A DNA stretch of 64,000 nucleotides from Albula goreensis (Eukaryota > Chordata > Actinopteri > Albuliformes > Albulidae): NCBI GenBank assembly GCA_022829145.1, contig CM040760.1, positions 23,691,602-23,755,601 of the forward strand. Direction: 5' to 3'. Made by a program: the position numbers and the translations under genes. Positions 47,652 to 61,400 of the stretch are shown here, piece by piece (the first letter of the stretch is position 1; the number at the start of each line of letters is the position of its first letter). The notes under the pieces are model-generated. The model was not told the origin of the DNA, did not search any database, and saw nothing but the letters and a program-made list of their open reading frames with translations.

Positions 47652-48731
47652 CGAGTCTTCGCACCGGTGATCCGCTCTTCATCCTCCTCACCCTCTGTCT
47701 CTCACTCCGGCCCCAGTGGGCGGAGCGTATCGCTCTCCTCCTATCCAACAAAGCGCTATGGAGAAGGGGGCGGTGCCGGGGGCGGAAGCTCTGACCGCAA
47801 GCGGAAGAGGGGACCTGAAGGAGGAGGAGGGGGTAACGGGGGAACAAAAGAAGGAGGGACAAGAGGAGGGGAGGCCCCTCCCTCTCTTTCGCTCTCCTCC
47901 TCATCCCCGTCCGCCCAGTCCGTCATCACAAGCTCCGCCCCTCAGCCAGCCCCTGCGGGGCAAATAGGTTTGTCCCCGCTGCTAACAGCCGGGCTGGGCA
48001 CTCTGAGGGTGGCATCGACTGCAGTGACCAATGTGGTCCGGCCCGTGGTGTCAACACCCGTCCCAATCGCCAGCAAGCCCCCCCGAGAGGGACGGGCCGC
48101 CCCCAGCCCACTGCCCCCTGACAGGAAGCCCCCGCAGCCAGTCCAAACCCAGGCCCAGCTGCTGATTGGAGGATCTGTCCCTGGAGGCGGAGCAGGAGGC
48201 GGGGCTGCAGCAGGGGGTGGGTACTACTCCTCATCCTCCCCCAACCCTGTAGGAAGCGCGACGGGCGCAGGGGCCGGGGGCGGGCAGGGGGGGTTGGTAA
48301 CCAATCTGGTCTTGGGAGGGGCGTTCCAAGCCCAGTCCACCGTTCAGCTTATTACCCCACCCCACCCCCAACCCCTCCTCACTCCCTCCCCGCCCCCGCG
48401 GCTCACGGCCATAGCAATGGTCCCCTGCCCCTCTCCCTGCTTCAGCCCCAGTTCGTCCCAGCCCCCTCTCTGGCGCCCCCTGGTGGTGGAGCCGGCAGCG
48501 GTGGCGGGAAGGCCATCACGCAGGTGCAGTACATTCTGCCCACCTTGACTACCAGCACCAACCCCAAGAGCCCCTCCCCCCAGCAGCCAAACCAGCAAAC
48601 CGGTATCTTCACCCTGCCCACAGCTCCGCCCGCACACGTCTCCTTGGCCAATGGGAAGCAGTCAGGGGCCGGTCAAGTGACGGGATACGCCTCCAGCCCA
48701 GCGGTGGGAGTGGTCAGTCCAGGAGCCAGAG
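47652..48731 (+). CDS. cic: cic shared exon 9: large S/P/G-rich exon (one-base frame break)
   Basis: Residues about 418-778. It begins [10 protein letters not shown] and continues through [25 protein letters not shown] (strongly conserved), LVTNLVLGG and STVQLITP. In the +2-shifted frame it reads [10 protein letters not shown] and [13 protein letters not shown], then TGIFTLP, ending GAR plus one base before GTGATT. The phases (0 in, 1 out) require 3n+1 bases, but the exon has 1080. One base is missing between about 48345 and 48385, in C-rich sequence (ccccaccccacccccaac). An intrinsically disordered repression or regulatory region is likely. Confidence 0.88.
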
Positions 48732-48795
48732 GTGATTGGGAGATTAAGGGAGGGGCGTGGCTTACATTATTTAACATTTTTAGGTTTATGCAACA

Positions 48796-48966
48796 GTCAG
48801 GCTCCAGTGTTGGAGGGCCACCGTGTCTGCTGTTTGTTGGTGTTTCAGCACTTAAATCAGTGATTGGCAGACTCCACACATCTTGTTTCCCAGGCCTATA
48901 CGAGTGTGTGACTGGAGGGAAACAAGAAAAGCCTGCAGACACTGCAGGCCTTCAGGATTTGACCTG
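48796..48966. mobile_element. Inverted-repeat element, family A copy 3
   Basis: Lies just after the exon 9 donor. The left end, CTCCAGTGTTGGAGGGCCAC followed by CGTGTCTGCTG, is an imperfect reverse complement of the right end, GCCTGCAGACACTGCAGGCC followed by TTCAGGATTTG. The interior of about 110 bp is non-coding. Confidence 0.6.
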
Positions 48967-49288
48967 AAATTGAGTTTTGTCACCCTGAGTTTACATCATT
49001 GGGCACTAATGAAACCTTATATTTCTAAAAACTGGCCCGAAAAGCTTAGAAGACATTACATTACATTTCACACAGCTACACCGTGTTTGAAGTAAACTTC
49101 ATTAGTCACAAAGCTACGAACACAAGCTGATTAAACTGTTCATTCATGCATCAACATGAAAAATGGTCTAGTAGAAATTACATGGTAGTTCCATGATGCA
49201 AATGACACAGTGTTTCTGTGCCTCAGTATAATAAAGCCATTTTGGGGTAAACGAGGACAGAGCAAGTTTGTAAACCATTTGTCCTTAA

Positions 49289-49594
<306 letters not shown>

Positions 49595-50022
49595 TAACTA
49601 TACTATTAATAAAATACTGTTACTGTTACTGGTACGGTTACTTCTAATGATTCAAATTAGCAGGCCTTGTGGTTTATGTATATCATGTATGCAAGTGCCA
49701 TGAACCAGTATAGCTTAAGCTTAAGAGTGTATAACAGTGAATAATACCAGGCACAAATGGTTAGAAAGCAAGCTCACTTTTCCATTTCTCACACATTGGC
49801 ATGACATTAAACCTGGATACTTATATTTAAAAATAAAAAGCCTTTTTTCCCTTTTGGAAGTGGGCCAGCTTATATAAAGTGTGATGTCTGTAGCGTTAGC
49901 GTGTCGTCTCTCTGGGATGGGGGGGCGAGCCCTGGTCCTGCGTGGGGGTGGGCTCTCAGGCCGAGGCAGAAGAGTGGAGTAACAGCCGTGTCTTTCTCTC
50001 CTCTCTGTCTCTTCTGCTCCAG

Positions 50023-50183
50023 ATTATCCAGATCGCTCCCATGCCAGTCGTCCAATCGCAGCTCCCATCTGGGGGGGCCGTGCATCCCGGCAGCCCCTTT
50101 CCCGTTACCATGGGGACGGCCACGGTGATGGCTCCAGGCTCCGCCCCCTCACAGACTGTACTGCTGCCGCCGCCGCCCACCAG
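50023..50183 (+). CDS. cic: cic shared exon 11
   Basis: Residues about 825-878: [13 protein letters not shown] to [12 protein letters not shown], matching the vertebrate KIIQLTPVPV and KVLLPSSTR. The donor CCAG|GTGCCC is weaker than its neighbours and is soon followed by a (CA)n run (about 50217-50271). Phase 0 in, 2 out. Confidence 0.9.
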
Positions 50184-50239
50184 GTGCCCGACGCTGGACC
50201 GGCGCTCTCCTCCAACACACACACACTCCACAACACATG

Positions 50240-50270
<31 letters not shown>

Positions 50271-50837
50271 CTCCAACACACACTCCGCTACGCTCCACTC
50301 CGCCACCCCCGCACTCTCTGCCCGGCCGCGCAAACCGTTCCACACGTCCTGCTCTCTTTACCCTGCTCTTCTCCCTGCCTCTTTCCAACTCAGATTCTAC
50401 ATTCAAGGAAAACTTGTGCTCACCAAAGCACTCAAATACATAGGGGATAATTGCTGCTCCCCCTTTCCTTAAAAGAAATGAAGCTAAATCCTCCCCATAG
50501 ACACACAAGCGCATACACACGGAAGAAATCTTCTTCCTCTTTTTCAAAATTGTGCTCGCTTCTGATTTTTTTTTTTTTTTTTTTGTCGCCTCAGGTTCTC
50601 AGTGTCGCTTTCAAATTCAGATTCAACAAGTTCAACAGTTGTTATTAGCTGTTTAATACATTCATAAATACCACCAAAGCATTCATTGATACATTTCAAC
50701 ATGAGCACAGTAAACGCTACGCAGTGAGGTTATTCACGCAAAAGTAAGAGCTTTGCAGTTGATACTGTAATACTTGTATACCAACACAATACCATAATTT
50801 ACTTATAACACGATGCTGCTTTGCTCTCTCTCAACAG

Positions 50838-51025
50838 GATCACATACGTTCAGTCCACCCCAGGTGGCCCTGCCCCTTTGCCCCTGGTGTCCACGTCAAC
50901 AGGCTCCTCCCCTCAGCAGACTCCTCCCCCTCCGGGTTCCACCTACGTGCCGTCGCCCCTGGCGACCCTGGGCTTCACTGCCATCGCGCCCCCCGGCCAG
51001 ACCCTGGTGCAGCCACTGATCGCAG
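50838..51025 (+). CDS. cic: cic shared exon 12
   Basis: Residues about 878-941: [20 protein letters not shown] to [30 protein letters not shown] and the VQPL ending are conserved in vertebrate CIC. Proline/serine-rich and likely disordered. Acceptor CTCAACAG, donor GCAG|GTCAGT; phase 2 in, 1 out. Confidence 0.92.
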
Positions 51026-51410
51026 GTCAGTGCGATGCGCAAGGAAACCGGCCGGTTAGAGGCGCACCTTAATCCCTCCTGAGGTTTTCTCTGCTATATA
51101 TCACATTCAGTAGTTTACGGACAGTAGTGGATCCAATGATCCAGGTCCGGAAATTGACTCGCCAGTGAAAGTACGAGAGTCTTGGCCGTAAATATCGACT
51201 TTCTGGCTTCCTCCTGAAGTGATTTCCTATGGCATAGGTTCTTGCATATGTAGATGTGACGTCATCCTGTTTGTATAATCACCCAGCAAAAAAAAAAAAA
51301 GGGTTACTTTTCTAACTAGTGCTGTGAACTCCTACATCACCATCCTCAGCTTTCGTGGTATGAGTGCTTCTTGGAGTAAAAACAGGAAGTAAGCTTGGGT
51401 GGAGTAGAGT

Positions 51411-51580
51411 AGAGTGGGCTTTTAAGGGCTGACTAGCTGAAGTTAAGTGCATTGCTCAAAGGTGCAACTGCATTAGAAACTTACTCAGCTGTATAAATAG
51501 AATTTATGTAAAAATGCTTTTGTAATGTTATCATTTTGTAAGTTGTTGTACATAAGTGTCTCATGAATGCCTAAAAAAAA
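51411..51580 (+). repeat. Eroded SINE relic, + strand
   Basis: 'ttgctcaaaggtgcaactgc', 'cagctgtataaatagaattt', 'taagttgttgtacataagtg' and 'atgaatgcctaaa' reproduce the order of the SINE body and tail. The head is barely recognisable. Confidence 0.45.
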
Positions 51581-51707
51581 TGTTTTTCTTGCATTTATTC
51601 ATTTATCTCAATGTCTCTCTCCCTCCCTCTTTTTCTCTCTCCCTCCCTCTCTCTCTCTCCCTCTCACTTTCTGTCTCTCCCTCTCTCCCTCTCTCTCTCT
51701 CTCTCAG

Positions 51708-52187
51708 GTCAGCCACCATTGCTGGCACCAGCCCAGTCTCCTAACTGCCCCCCACTGCCTTCTTTATCCACCCCTGCCTCTGGAGGTGGGGGGCAAATAG
51801 TTACTGCCATTTACCCTCCCCCCAGCGTCACCCTAGCGACGGGGGTGGTGTCCATGACGACGGTCCCCCCCAGCGTGGTGTACACCGTGTCGAGCCCTTC
51901 GGCTGTCTCCCCACACAGCCTGCCCAAGCACACAATCGCACACACGGTCGCGCAGTCTCAGCCGGAGAGACCGCCGCCCCTGCCGCTGCACCTGCCCCAG
52001 GAGAGACCCCCCCACAGCCAGGCCGAGCGCCCCGCCGAGCCACAGGTGTTCACATCGCAGGCGGACAAACAGCCCCACTCCCAGCCCCAGCCTGTCAGCA
52101 AGCCCAGCGGCAGTGCCTCAGTGGTGGCCTCCGGTGGACAGGCAGCGTCACTGCGGGCAAACAGCCCTCCCCTGCCCTCACATACAG
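51708..52187 (+). CDS. cic: cic shared exon 13
   Basis: Residues about 941-1101: [55 protein letters not shown], then a P/H/Q-rich tail ending SHTG. It matches the vertebrate GQAPLLAPGQ, PVITAFYSG and PSLVYTVATS blocks. A long (CT)n tract precedes the acceptor CTCTCAG. Donor CAG|GTAAAA; phase 1 in, 1 out. Confidence 0.92.
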
Positions 52188-52869
52188 GTAAAAGGGGTCA
52201 AATAATTCCCATTAAAAAAAATTTTTTTTTAACAGCACCTTAAATTCAAAATTAAAATAATGCTATTAAAAACTAATAAGTAAATAAATTTGTTTGTTTC
52301 AACCAGGCGAAAGCCTTTTGCAGCAGAATATAATGACTGAATCAAATTAGTGATGTATTGGTAGAATGGCGCAGTCACAGTGTGGTAAAACTCCCCCTCC
52401 CCCGTATCTGTATCTATAGCTACGTGGTGACTGTTTTTGTATATTTTTTGGTATTAATTTTGAATGTGTGGTACAGTATGAAAACTGAATGTTCTACAAA
52501 ATGCAGACCAGGTGCTAAAGAGCTCTGGCTTCCCTTCAATCTCCAGCACCATTTGTTCTCTGTGTGAGAGTGCCAGCGTCTCGGTCTGAGTGCCCTCCGT
52601 CAGGGTTTTGTGTGAGAGATGCAGCTTTATATAATGGGATATTGAGGGTCCATTTTTATTCCCTTTTAGATTTGCTCTTGCTGAGCTTTTTTGCCTGTTA
52701 TTTCCTTCAATTTTGCCTTTTTAAGCCACTGCAGGGGACTCTAGTCTGCCTTTCTTTGTTACCTCTGCCTTCCTCCTGTTTCTTTTTCTCCCTGCTTTGT
52801 TCTTTGTTTCTGTCTCTCTTTTTTTTTGGATTTGTTTAATGTCGTCTTTTCTTTCTGTTCCACCCGCAG

Positions 52870-53183
52870 GCAGTGCACCGGGCACACCCAAGCTGCCTCC
52901 TGTTTCGACCAGGACCCCTCAAAAAGTGAAGGCTATGGTCGCAAACATCCCTGTGGGCAGCTACGAAGGAGGCGGCCGAGGCCGGGAGAGGGAGAGGGAG
53001 AGGGACAGAGAAAGAGAGAGGGAGAAGGAGAGCAGCGGCAGCCGCTTCTCGTTTGAGCCAGAGAGGGCTGGGAGCAGTGGGTCCCCCCTGCCCCATCCTG
53101 CAGAGGAGGCCCCGGTGGAGGGCCCATCCGAGGGGCCCAGCGGCGGGGACGCCAGCGCCAGCCGCGGGAGAGACACCAAAGAG
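52870..53183 (+). CDS. cic: cic shared exon 14
   Basis: Residues about 1101-1205. The conserved start is GTPKLPP then APQKVKA-like [21 protein letters not shown] long Arg/Glu alternation (about 52978-53035, encoded by purine repeats) and an acidic P/E/G-rich tail ending RDTKE follow. The RE tract is not in mammalian CIC as far as I know. Acceptor ACCCGCAG, donor GAG|GTCAGA; phase 1 in, 0 out. Confidence 0.9.
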
Positions 53184-54428
53184 GTCAGACCCCCCCACCA
53201 CTCCCTTATAAACACTTTACAATCTGCTTATAAACAGTTACAAAGCAGTTTAGTAATCATTGGTAATCAATTTATCCAATTTTAGCCAAACACGTTACAT
53301 AGTTGAGTTACACAGTTGTTATAAAAAGGAAAAAATGGTTCAGCACTTGCAAAAACTGCTTATATACAGTTGTGAAGTAGTTTGTTCAGTTTTACACAGA
53401 TGACATTTTTAATGTTAAATACTCGTAATCATTTAACACTTGGTTAGAAGAAGAAGAAGAAGAAGTCATACTTCAGCACTTGTATAAAAAAAAAATTCTC
53501 ATTATGTAGTTATGAAAGTATTTTTTCCTCATTAGTGATCCATATCAGTAGTTATGAGTTTTCCATGTATTGGTTAACATTAATAAGTGATTATGTCTGA
53601 GACTGGAAGCAGGCTAACCGCTACTGTCAGCCAAACATGCGCTGAAAACATCAGGTTTTACAACCGCTATGTTTGTTCTGATATCCTCCATTTAATCAAA
53701 ATTTCTTTTTATATTTTCTTCCACTTGGCGTACAATCCAGAACAAAATACCACTCCTTCTAGGCCAACAGTGTACATAAATTAAAATAGAGGCTTAAAAA
53801 ATCCTTTATGAAAAGATGTGTATAAAATATAAAAATACACTAAGTGGAAAACATAAATAACATGAAGCTGTACAATACATACAGTGTATACACACAATAC
53901 AACCCAATTCACCAGAAAATTAGCATATTTGGAGGAGAGCCTGAATTATCAGGCTAGAGCAGGGAAAAAAATAAATAAAATAAAAAATAAAATGAGACCT
54001 GCAGATGAATCAGCCGTGCTGTGAGTGCGGCTCTCCTGCTTTTTTGGCCCCCTCACCGTTTAGTGTGTGGCCGCTTTGTACAAGAATAGAAATTGGGCTC
54101 TGCAAAACTCTGTTTGCAGGAGGGAGAGCCTGACAAACAATAGGCTCCGCATCCAGGCTAAAGCTAGCGCTAATTCAGGGGGAGATATAGAGGGATGGAG
54201 AGGGTGATATGAGGTGCCCCAGGTGATACTAAACCTGCAGTCATCACTTCCCTGTCCTGCCCTCTCTTTCTCACTTTCCCTCTCACTCTCCCTCCTGTCC
54301 TCCCTTAGGCTTTTCACTCTTCTTATTCTTAGCTCTGGGCTAAGAGTTGACCCTGGGACAACTCAGCCCCTTTTCACACACACACACACACACACATTGT
54401 TCACCCAGGGTTAACCTGAGCCCAGGGC

Positions 54429-54783
54429 TATACGATTCACACTGCACATCTACAAGCCCCGGGTCAAATGTCCGTTGGAACGCACAACTGATGTTTACAT
54501 TCTAGAATTCTGTTGTTTATTTAGCCCCGTTTCGCACTGGCACCTTTTAGCCCCGTGTTTAGTCGATTTTCAGGGGATAGCCCTGCAGAATTGGGGCTAA
54601 CCCTGCTCTGGAGCAGGGCCAGCAAGCCCTAGGCTAAAGTCGGGGTTAGCCCACTTTAGAATGTGCCAGGATTGTGCAAGTGTGAATGCTTTCTTAACCT
54701 GGGGCTAACAGCTCCTTTAGCCTGGGGCTAAGAAGGTTCTAAGAATGCTTTTAGCCCGGGGCGAAGTGCAGTGTGAAAAGACT
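54429..54783. mobile_element. MITE-like element with GCCCCGGG-containing inverted ends
   Basis: The left end 'gattcacactgcacatctac' then 'aagccccgggtcaa' pairs with the right end 'ttagcccggggcgaag' then 'tgcagtgtgaaaag'. The interior repeats 'ggggctaa' and 'ttagcccc' in both orientations, so it can fold extensively. A related partial 'agccccttttcacacac' lies just upstream at 54365. Non-coding. Confidence 0.55.
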
Positions 54784-55088
54784 ATTAATGTATCTCTGTC
54801 ACATCTGTTTTTCATCTGCCATCTCTCTCTCTCTCTTTCTCTGTAACTCTGTTTGTCACTTCATATCAATTGAACTTTAATGCTTAATTCTTGGCTTGAC
54901 ACATTTTAAATTGCATATCGTTATAGCATTATAGTCATTTCATTGTAGTTAAAAGAGCCATGACAACCTCTATAACCATGCAATGATAATAGCTATGGCA
55001 ATAGCAGTTATAATACAATAGGTTATTAATTTTCATTATTATTGATTGTAATGTCATAAACGTTATCTCTCACTTTCTGTCACTGCAG

Positions 55089-55246
55089 TCTGGCTGGAGG
55101 GATTCTCTCCCTTCCTCCCCCTTGCCCCCGCCCTCGGGGGCAGATTCAGCACTGCCCCCTCCACAGAGCGACAAGGATGCCCCCATCCCAAAGAAGGTGA
55201 AGGCCCGCCCCCCGCCGCTTAAGAGGACCTTCGACTCTGTGGACAA
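55089..55246 (+). CDS. cic: cic shared exon 15
   Basis: Residues about 1206-1258: [17 protein letters not shown] then [19 protein letters not shown]. The KVKVRPPPLKKTFDSVD motif of vertebrates is clearly present. Acceptor ACTGCAG, donor ACAA|GTGAGT; phase 0 in, 2 out. Confidence 0.94.
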
Positions 55247-55660
55247 GTGAGTGATGGGTTATCCGGCCAGTCAGATTAGTGGCATTCTTATAGCTGTTAT
55301 ATTGTCAGTACGTCAAAATAAAAACAATACATTATTTTAGTCAGGTCTATCTCTTGATGGAGGAATGTAGAATAGTGAAATTGGGAATGAATTACATTTT
55401 ATTAAAATGAACATTTGAAGCTGTGTGCACACTGACATCAGTGTAGAAGATAATCACTGGAGTTTATTGTGCTGAAAATCGCATGGGTTGCCCTGTTGAT
55501 CTTAGTTGAGTTTAAATACATTAATACTGCATAGTGGATAATTGAGCGGGTTGCCATGTTGGACACAGTATGGTGTATGATGGTCTGTGTGTTGATTTTC
55601 AAATGGGAGATGGGTTTGCCTGTTGGTTAATGTGCATTGATAATTACATGGCCCTAGTGA

Positions 55661-56060
<400 letters not shown>

Positions 56061-56240
56061 GGCAATACTGAAGGGCCGTGAGTGAGTGAGTGACTGCTTT
56101 TTTGCTTACATTCTGATTGTCAAGTGAATCATTTTAGTCCTTGATCAGCTAAAACCCAAAATGGATGACTGAGTGCACACTGGCTTTCACTCAACCCTTT
56201 TGAGCCGAGTTGCAGCTTGTAACATGTAATGAGAGTGTGA

Positions 56241-56462
<222 letters not shown>

Positions 56463-56479
56463 TAGCTAGCCTCACTTCA

Positions 56480-56690
56480 TTACAAAACATTACATTACAT
56501 TACAGCCATTTAGCTACCATTACTTCATTACATTACATTACATTACATTACAGGTATTTAGCTTGCTTCTACTACATTGCATACCATTACATTATATTAC
56601 TGGTGTTTAGCTTGCCTCACTTCATTACATTACATTGATAGCATTTAGCTAGCCTCCATGACATTACATTACTGGCATTTGAGCAGATGC
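56480..56690. repeat. (ATTAC)n-rich array with SINE-tail words
   Basis: Runs of 'cattacattacattaca' alternate with 'catttagct' phrases four or five times. It looks like local amplification of a SINE tail (TTAGC/ATTTAG plus TAATG repeats). Confidence 0.6.
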
Positions 56691-56808
56691 AAGTCATGAT
56701 GAATATTCATTTGTAAGCGATAACTATCAGCCTGACAAACTATTGTTCATCTCCATTGTGACATCACACTTCAGCAATGTTAATAAGCCAATGGTCAGTT
56801 ACTACTTC

Positions 56809-56990
56809 TGACTAATCAGGATGTGGTGTAGGCGGGATGCCTATTTGAAGGGACTGTTGGTTGTTCTGTAATAAATGTAGACTCTGGCTTTTGTGGGCCA
56901 GCGAAACGCACCCTTACAAATGTGAGGACTAAAATAAGCTTGCCGGCAGCCCCTGCCAAAAAAGAAAATCAATGCATGTTTTCCAGACAC
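56809..56990 (+). repeat. Dispersed intronic repeat, family C copy 2
   Basis: Collinear with 41895-42095 (shared phrases listed there). It contains 'ctgtaataaatgtagac' and 'ttgtgggccagcg'. Same orientation relative to cic. No coding frame. Confidence 0.55.
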
Positions 56991-57417
56991 ACTCAGAGAT
57001 AGAGCGTCTGGAGTCAAGATGAGCATTTTTTCGCACACTGTAATCCAGTTTTGAAAGCTGGATGTTTTACTGGAGAAATGCATGCTAAACGTACCATGCT
57101 CAAGGGTACACGATGGTGCCCCACCTGTGAATCGAGCCAGCTGGCTCAGAGCTGTGAGCCCAGTTCCCCCCCCATTATACAGCGCTGTTATATGAGAGAA
57201 CTTCTTGCATGTTGGACAGTATCGTGTTGAAAAACACCACTAGAGTTAAATGTGTTAACTCTAAAAGACAAAATGCTAATGACATGAACATCGACATACA
57301 GCGTAAAGAATAAAAATACCGTGCTTCTACATAAACAGTGCTGAATGGAACTGTAACACGATTAAAAACACAGCAAATGGTTAAAACAGGTATAATACAG
57401 ATACTGCTGTCATTTGA

Positions 57418-57744
<327 letters not shown>

Positions 57745-58652
57745 TGAAAAGAAAACCAGTTGGCTATCTTACATGGCTTGTACAAGGTTAGTTAGAGTTC
57801 TCTCTTGGAGCTGTACCCACAATCTTCACTGGGAAATTCCTCATCCAATTTGCACAATATAGACTAGACCTCAAATTCCTCTGCAATGGGTTTGCTGGAC
57901 GCCGCCATTTTGAGGAATTCAGATAACTCAGTAACTGGAAAAATTAATGACGAGCACCAGACAGCGTGAGATTGTGGATGCTGTGTGTCACCAGAATTGG
58001 AATATGGTCTTATTCAGAGAAACTTGCACAGTTTTTGTTTTTGCTCATTACCTGTTTGTACAGCTGAATGCTTCACAAAATCAGTTTATGGCTCGGGGGT
58101 GCAGTGGCTGTGGCCAACGTGGAAAATAAACCTGAGTTGTGGCTTTTGTAGTATTGCGTCTGCTTTGCTCTCCTCGACTCGTATGTAATTTAACTCTCTA
58201 TGTCTCTAAATTTGCGGTCATTTTTGCCTGATGGGTTCTCCTTGCACAGTCCTTTGATTAGCAAATCTAAATAAGAGATGTACACCATGGCTAAATGTTA
58301 ACAGTGTATTTAGCGTTGCTTAGATAATGGTGTTTGTTGAGCACGCTGGCTAACATTAGCTTGTTTGCCGTAATATAAATAACGTTTACAGAATGCTTAT
58401 GCATTGTATCTTTTTTTGAAGTACATGAGAAAAACAAAATTGCCATATCTCTCTTCTTACTATTGTTGAAGGTAACACAAAGCTTTGGCGTCTTGTTTTG
58501 TCTGCTGTTAACCAAGGCAGTGCTCTGCTGAAAAACTGCACTGACTTGTGGGACATGAAGCCCCACTGCAGTCCTCCTGACATGTTTTCCTGTGTCATCG
58601 TGAGTGCTGTTTTTTGCTAACGCTCTTTTCCTGGTGTCTGCCCAACCCACAG

Positions 58653-58969
58653 CCCAGGCCACGGCGGCCTTCCAGGCGCGCTACTCAGACATTTTCCCCA
58701 CCAAGGTCTGCCTGCAGCTGAAGATCCGCGAGGTTCGGCAGAAGATCATGCAGACGGCCGCGCCCTCCGAAGCTGGCGGGATGGGGCCCGGACCGGGCGG
58801 GGGCATAGCTGGGGGAGTCGATCTCGCCTCCCTCCCTGGGCCATCGTCGGGGGCGGGCTCCCAGCCTGGGGAAGGGGCGGAGCCAATGGAGAAGGACGCA
58901 GACCGAGAGCACAGCCCCTCTTCAGGGGAGCACCACAACACCAGCGAATCGCAGGACTCCAGCAGATGA
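58653..58969 (+). CDS. cic: cic last coding exon: C1 domain end and stop
   Basis: Residues about 1398-1502: [20 protein letters not shown] then [14 protein letters not shown] completes the C1 domain. A diverged G/P/S-rich tail follows, ending [11 protein letters not shown] and TGA (58967-58969). The human tail is longer and proline-rich. Acceptor CCCACAG; phase 1 in. Confidence 0.95.
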
Positions 58970-61400
58970 ACCGACAGGGATGGTTTCCATGGATACACAC
59001 CCGCCAGGTCCCACCCCCTCCAATACCCCTTCCACATAAGCCACACCCCCCCAGCCTTTGTCTGGCTCCACCTCTCTCTTCCCTTCTCCTTTAGAGAAGA
59101 GGGGAGAGTATTCACGGTGAGAGTGGGTTTTTCTTTGAGGCTTTGGAAGGGAAAATGTCAAACGAAAAAGGGACAGGGTTTTTTTTCGTTGTTGTTGTTT
59201 TTATGAAAATATTGCTATTAATGCCCATACTCGAGCACGCTCGTCACACTTGCTGTCACAGTGATTTACATGGGACTAGTATTATCCATAACATTAATAC
59301 TGTAGATTAATAATTTTAAGGCTTCCATTTGACACAGACACTTTTTTTTTTTTTTTTTTTTTTTGACCTGTGTTTTTTTTTTTGTTTCCAAATGATAAAC
59401 TGCATCACCTTGCAGTGAGAACTTTACCAAAACATCGTCTTACGCTTGTCATGGCTGCGGACCTCCATAGGTTTCACTGGCACGGACACAGGCTCCATCG
59501 TTTTGGCTCACTTTTTTTTTTTTTTTTTTTAATTGGTCAAGCCCTGGAACGGAGCGTAGTGATTGGCTGCCAAACAGGGCCGATGTGCCGCCATTGGACG
59601 GTGCGAGAGAGAATACCCGCGGGCTGGAGCATAAGCATTGTCAGAAGGAGCGAGAGCCCGTTTTTTCCTGAAAGTGCACAAAATGGATGTTTTATTTTGT
59701 TTCTCCGCTCTGCCTTCGTTGTGAAAGCGGACCCTCTCTGGGCGGTCTGGTCTCGGGTCTGCTGGGATCTCCGCCCGCGCTCTGACTGAAGCTGAACTGA
59801 ACTTTACCCGCACCGTGCCGGTGTGGGGAACTGGGGCAGAATCTGGGTCACTTTTATATGGCTCTGGAGCTGCGGTGCACCACCCTCCTGTGATTGGCTA
59901 TGAGAGATATGAGCCGAACGTTCCTGCGCTCTCGATTGGTTGGCCATGAAGGAAGGCGGAGACTTGGGGGTTTGGCAGGAAATTGAGTTTTTGGCAAACC
60001 TCGCGCTGAACCTCGCAGCTTTATTCGGATGTCTTTTAACAAAAAGATGACAAAGAGGGAACGGAGGGAGCATAAACTTCCTCTGAAGCCAACTGAAGAG
60101 TTTTAATTACTTTTTTAAGAGGAAAAAAAAAAAAAACTTGGTTTTAATCGACTCACGTGATTCTCCAGTTCACAACATTATATAATTATCACTGTTACAG
60201 TTACTGTTCCGCCTCTTATTGTTGTTGTGGACCTGATCCTTATAACCTGCAGATATATCCTGTATGACTGTTTCTCTTTCTCACTTTTTCATTTTTTTAT
60301 AGGGGGGAGGGAGGGGGGGTGGGGTAATGCATGAGAGATGATCATTCCTCCTCCTCCACTTACGTTCTCTTTCAAGTCTTCCCCTTTTACCTTTTTTCCC
60401 CTCCCCCAACTCCGTACCAGTCACCATGGACATCGGAGAGAGAGAGAATTGTTCGTTTTTAAAGATTTTATCAGGGAATGGGGTGGGGGGGGGGTGGTTT
60501 TTTTTTTTTTTTTTTTGAGATGCCCTTGTCCTCCCCTCTTTTCCCCTCGATTCGAAGCTTGATCTTATCTCTGCATTGTTATCCTTCCATCTCTCTTTCC
60601 TTCCCCTCCTTCCTCCTTTCGTCACTTTATTTTTTTTTCTCTCTTACTCTCTGTCGTGGGTGCTTAGAGAGAGCTTGGGGGAGGGATAGAGAGAAGGGCG
60701 GGGTGGGCGTTGGCTGTGTCTTTATTGTGCAAGACGGGGTTGTGTTGTATATATTTACTGTAGAGTCAGAAGGCTCACAACGATAATAATAATAATGATA
60801 AAAAAAAAAGCATAATTGAATATCAAAGACATTACAGGACATTAAACTGTAAAATGAAAAATAAATGTATATGAATATTAACATTTTGTGTTACTCTTTG
60901 TTTTACTGAAAAAGGTATACATAAGAAATCTATATTAATGATTTAAGTTTGTATTTTATCTTTAAGTGTACAAATAAATAGATGTACAATTATATTTACA
61001 TACTAGTGCTTCTATTACTGACAGGTAAATGAAGTAAAGACTGTCTTGTTAAGGCCTGTTGTGAGGTAGAGAGAGAGAGAGAAAAGGCGGGATAAAATAA
61101 AGAAAAATGAAGTAAGGACGAAGGAGACCAGATTCATTTCCTTCTGTGGTTTGGGGGGATTTGATTAAACCCGATTTTGTGGTTTCGTTGTATCAGAGTT
61201 GTTAAGCACGCACGGTTGGATTTGTGTAGATTGTACGTGTGTGTGTGTTGAAGTAACTGTTCTAACTTTTGAAAGACAGAGGTTTTCCATGAGACTGATG
61301 GCGAAGAGGTGATGTTCCAGAACTGGCATGTTGACCATGTGCAATATTTCTTACGTTAAAACAAAGGTTGATGATAATAAAAACATAACACATTTTTCTG
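58970..61400 (+). other. cic: cic 3' UTR and polyadenylation region
   Basis: Possible polyadenylation signals are ATTAAA (60841-60846) and AATAAA at 60860-60865, 60973-60978, 61096-61101 and 61376-61381. The first pair, followed by T/GT-rich sequence (about 60885-60910), is the most likely main end, giving a 3' UTR of about 1.9 kb. It includes T-runs (59342-59364, 59513-59530, 60500-60516) and a cluster of ATTGG boxes at 59532-59940. Confidence 0.6.
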
